Below, piece after piece: positions 62,808 through 64,000 of a stretch of DNA of 64,000 bases. The notes below the pieces were generated by a model that saw nothing but the letters and a program-made list of their open reading frames with translations, made no database searches and was not told where the DNA came from. The translations under genes and the position numbers were made by a program. How positions within the stretch are numbered: the stretch's first letter is position 1; each line of letters begins with the position of its first letter. Source of the stretch: Chryseobacterium sp. FH1. GTDB lineage: Bacteria; Bacteroidota; Bacteroidia; Flavobacteriales; Weeksellaceae. The stretch is taken from assembly GCF_000735135.1 (NCBI RefSeq), contig NZ_JPLZ01000006.1:1302001-1366000 (forward strand), in the 5' to 3' direction.

Positions 62808-62838
62808 AAACCTCATAATTCAGTTATGAGGTTTTATT
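62808..62838. terminator. Bidirectional terminator between converging genes
   Basis: AAACCTCATAA and TTATGAGGTTT enclose five bases; T-run on the plus side, A-run on the other. Confidence 0.85.
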
Positions 62839-62839
62839 T

Positions 62840-63694
62840 TTAATTTATTTTGAAATATGGTTCATTGAAATATTTGCTGGGTTTGATGTAGATGATCTGC
62901 GTTTCCGCATCAAAGATCCAGTTGAATCTCCTGATAAGGTCTGCACCAAAATAACTTGTGCTTTGATTCTTGATCTCTCCCATAAAGAATCCGGCTGATA
63001 CATTTTGCAATGTGATATCATCAATGATTGTCAACATTGGCAGAATTCCTTGTTTGGTACTAATGCTTTGCCCGGCTGAGTTTTTCAGGGTCTTTTCACC
63101 AGTGATCTCAAGTTTTTCATTCAGTTTTTTCGAATCTGCAAATTGATTGCTATAGAGAAGTCCGCCAGAATAACCGGACTGTAACAGAAAGTTCGCTTCA
63201 TAAGTTTCATTACCAATCATATTTTCACAAGTCAGAAAGATTTGACCTTGCTTGTTATAAGTGAATGAAACTTGCTTGTAATCCTTTACATTAGGCAATT
63301 GATCATAGAGCACAAATTGATTGTTGTCATAATCGATCTTATAGGTTTTCCCTTTGAAAATTCCGGTTCCGATTTTTCCATCTGCTTCTTGACCGGTCAA
63401 CTCATTATCAAAAAAGCGGATGTTTTTAAATTCTTTCTTTCCGATTTTCACAGCATTGTTCTCACTCATTCCATTTTTGTCGAAAATTAAACTCTTCGCA
63501 GGTCGTATTCTTTCAGGCGAAATAGATGCGTCTTGCATTGCAATTTGAAACATCAGGTCCAAAGAATCTTTATCATTCACAAGGGTTTTTACAATAATGT
63601 TATTGTATTTTGTGATCCTAAAAGGGATAATTTCCTGAGCATTAACAGAATTAATGAAGAGAATAGTGTATAATAGGAAGTAGATCTTTTTCAA
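62840..63694 (-). CDS. Secreted retropepsin-like protein lacking the catalytic Asp
   Basis: 284 residues with signal peptide (KKIYFLLYTILFINSVNAQ). Two aspartyl-protease-like lobes: the first at ~30-130, with LMFQIAMQDASIS where DTGA is expected; the second with FLLQSGYSGGLL where D(S/T)G is expected; and a C-terminal FGADLIRRFNWIFDAETQII that matches the usual IG-x-D-x-L-x-x-F end. The catalytic Asp seems to be lost in both lobes, so a binding role is more likely than proteolysis. Confidence 0.55.
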   Translation of the reverse strand: MKKIYFLLYTILFINSVNAQEIIPFRITKYNNIIVKTLVNDKDSLDLMFQIAMQDASISPERIRPAKSLIFDKNGMSENNAVKIGKKEFKNIRFFDNELTGQEADGKIGTGIFKGKTYKIDYDNNQFVLYDQLPNVKDYKQVSFTYNKQGQIFLTCENMIGNETYEANFLLQSGYSGGLLYSNQFADSKKLNEKLEITGEKTLKNSAGQSISTKQGILPMLTIIDDITLQNVSAGFFMGEIKNQSTSYFGADLIRRFNWIFDAETQIIYIKPSKYFNEPYFKIN

Positions 63695-63767
63695 AGCGGT
63701 TGGTTTTCATGGTTGTTAATTTCAAATGTAAAAAATAAAAACTATAAAGTCTTATATTTTTTAATCA

Positions 63768-64000
63768 TTAATTATCCATTGTTTCCTCCCGATATTTAAT
63801 GAAAATTGACTGGAAATCTTCTAGGTTAGCTTTGTCAGATTTGGTGATTTTCCCGTCCTTGTAGATAGAATAGGTGTTCTTGGTGCCAACGTCCTTATTC
63901 TTAAAATCGAAATAAATCCCGTTCTGTATTTTCCCGGAAATGTCTGTGTTTAAATAAGCTAAAGCTTTCGGCTCGAATTTGTCTGCGTAGTTTCCATAGA
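63768..64000 (-). CDS. C-terminal part of an unknown protein, partial
   Basis: The frame is open to the right edge; 77 residues are visible, including KFEPKALAYLNTDISGKIQN, IYFDFKNKDVGTKNTYSIY and KSDKANLEDFQSIFIKYREE before a TAA. Charged, with a soluble beta-then-helix pattern. No family recognised. The gene on the minus strand lies upstream of the retropepsin-like gene and may be cotranscribed. Confidence 0.5.
   Translation of the reverse strand, partial: YGNYADKFEPKALAYLNTDISGKIQNGIYFDFKNKDVGTKNTYSIYKDGKITKSDKANLEDFQSIFIKYREETMDN

Overview
The window reads as chromosome from a member of the Flavobacteriia, most likely Weeksellaceae (Chryseobacterium/Epilithonimonas-like). Reasons: AT-rich DNA, promoters of the Bacteroidetes type (TAnnTTTG boxes just before several genes), arginine synthesis through the SLRTR-type carbamoyltransferase, GLPGLI/DUF6624/DUF2752-like small proteins, and many short palindromic intergenic repeats. 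No rRNA, tRNA or CRISPR array was recognised.

Layout. 1-5.9 kb: tail of an S41-type peptidase, then coaD and ddl. A two-gene surface-protein cassette (897-3666) lies between the intact coaD (3760-4233) and a 5'-truncated, frameshifted second copy of coaD (253-638). 6-14.6 kb: dnaN, a toxin-antitoxin pair, pheT, hemN, a hydrolase, a QueD/PTPS protein and an outer-membrane barrel. 14.6-18.2 kb: a NamZ-like muramidase and an FtsX permease that diverge with almost no space between them, then a CBS/cysteine synthase. 20-25 kb: a cyanophycin cluster (isoaspartyl peptidase, cyanophycinase, cyanophycin synthetase). 25-31.8 kb: secreted and membrane proteins, a class-C-type serine hydrolase and an AraC regulator. 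31.8-36.3 kb: an AT-rich accessory patch with a RelA/SpoT-type synthetase, a PD-(D/E)XK-like protein, and two paralogous secreted proteins around an XRE regulator.

36.7-46.5 kb is an acetate/carboxylate block on the minus strand: acs, a single-domain response regulator, a symporter-histidine kinase fusion (CrbS-like), small membrane proteins, an MHS-family transporter and a porin. A REP-associated transposase gene (RAYT) with mirror-image REP arrays sits inside this block, and one REP supplies the last codons and stop of the kinase.

46.7-56.1 kb holds the arginine genes: an acetyltransferase, then argG, C, D, F', B, E and H. Palindromic repeats lie in most of the junctions; an InsA-like zinc-ribbon/HTH gene is upstream and an Lrp gene downstream. 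57-62.4 kb holds pyrB, carA and carB, so carbamoyl phosphate synthesis lies next to both of its consumers. The most striking regulatory element is upstream of pyrB: a promoter, a 24-codon leader ORF ending in a U-rich run, and a terminator whose stem overlaps the leader stop codon. This is the architecture of UTP-sensing attenuation known from enterobacterial pyrBI. The window ends with a small lipoprotein, a degenerate retropepsin-like protein and a partial unknown gene.

All assignments come from reading the sequence and from recognising families; no database search was run.
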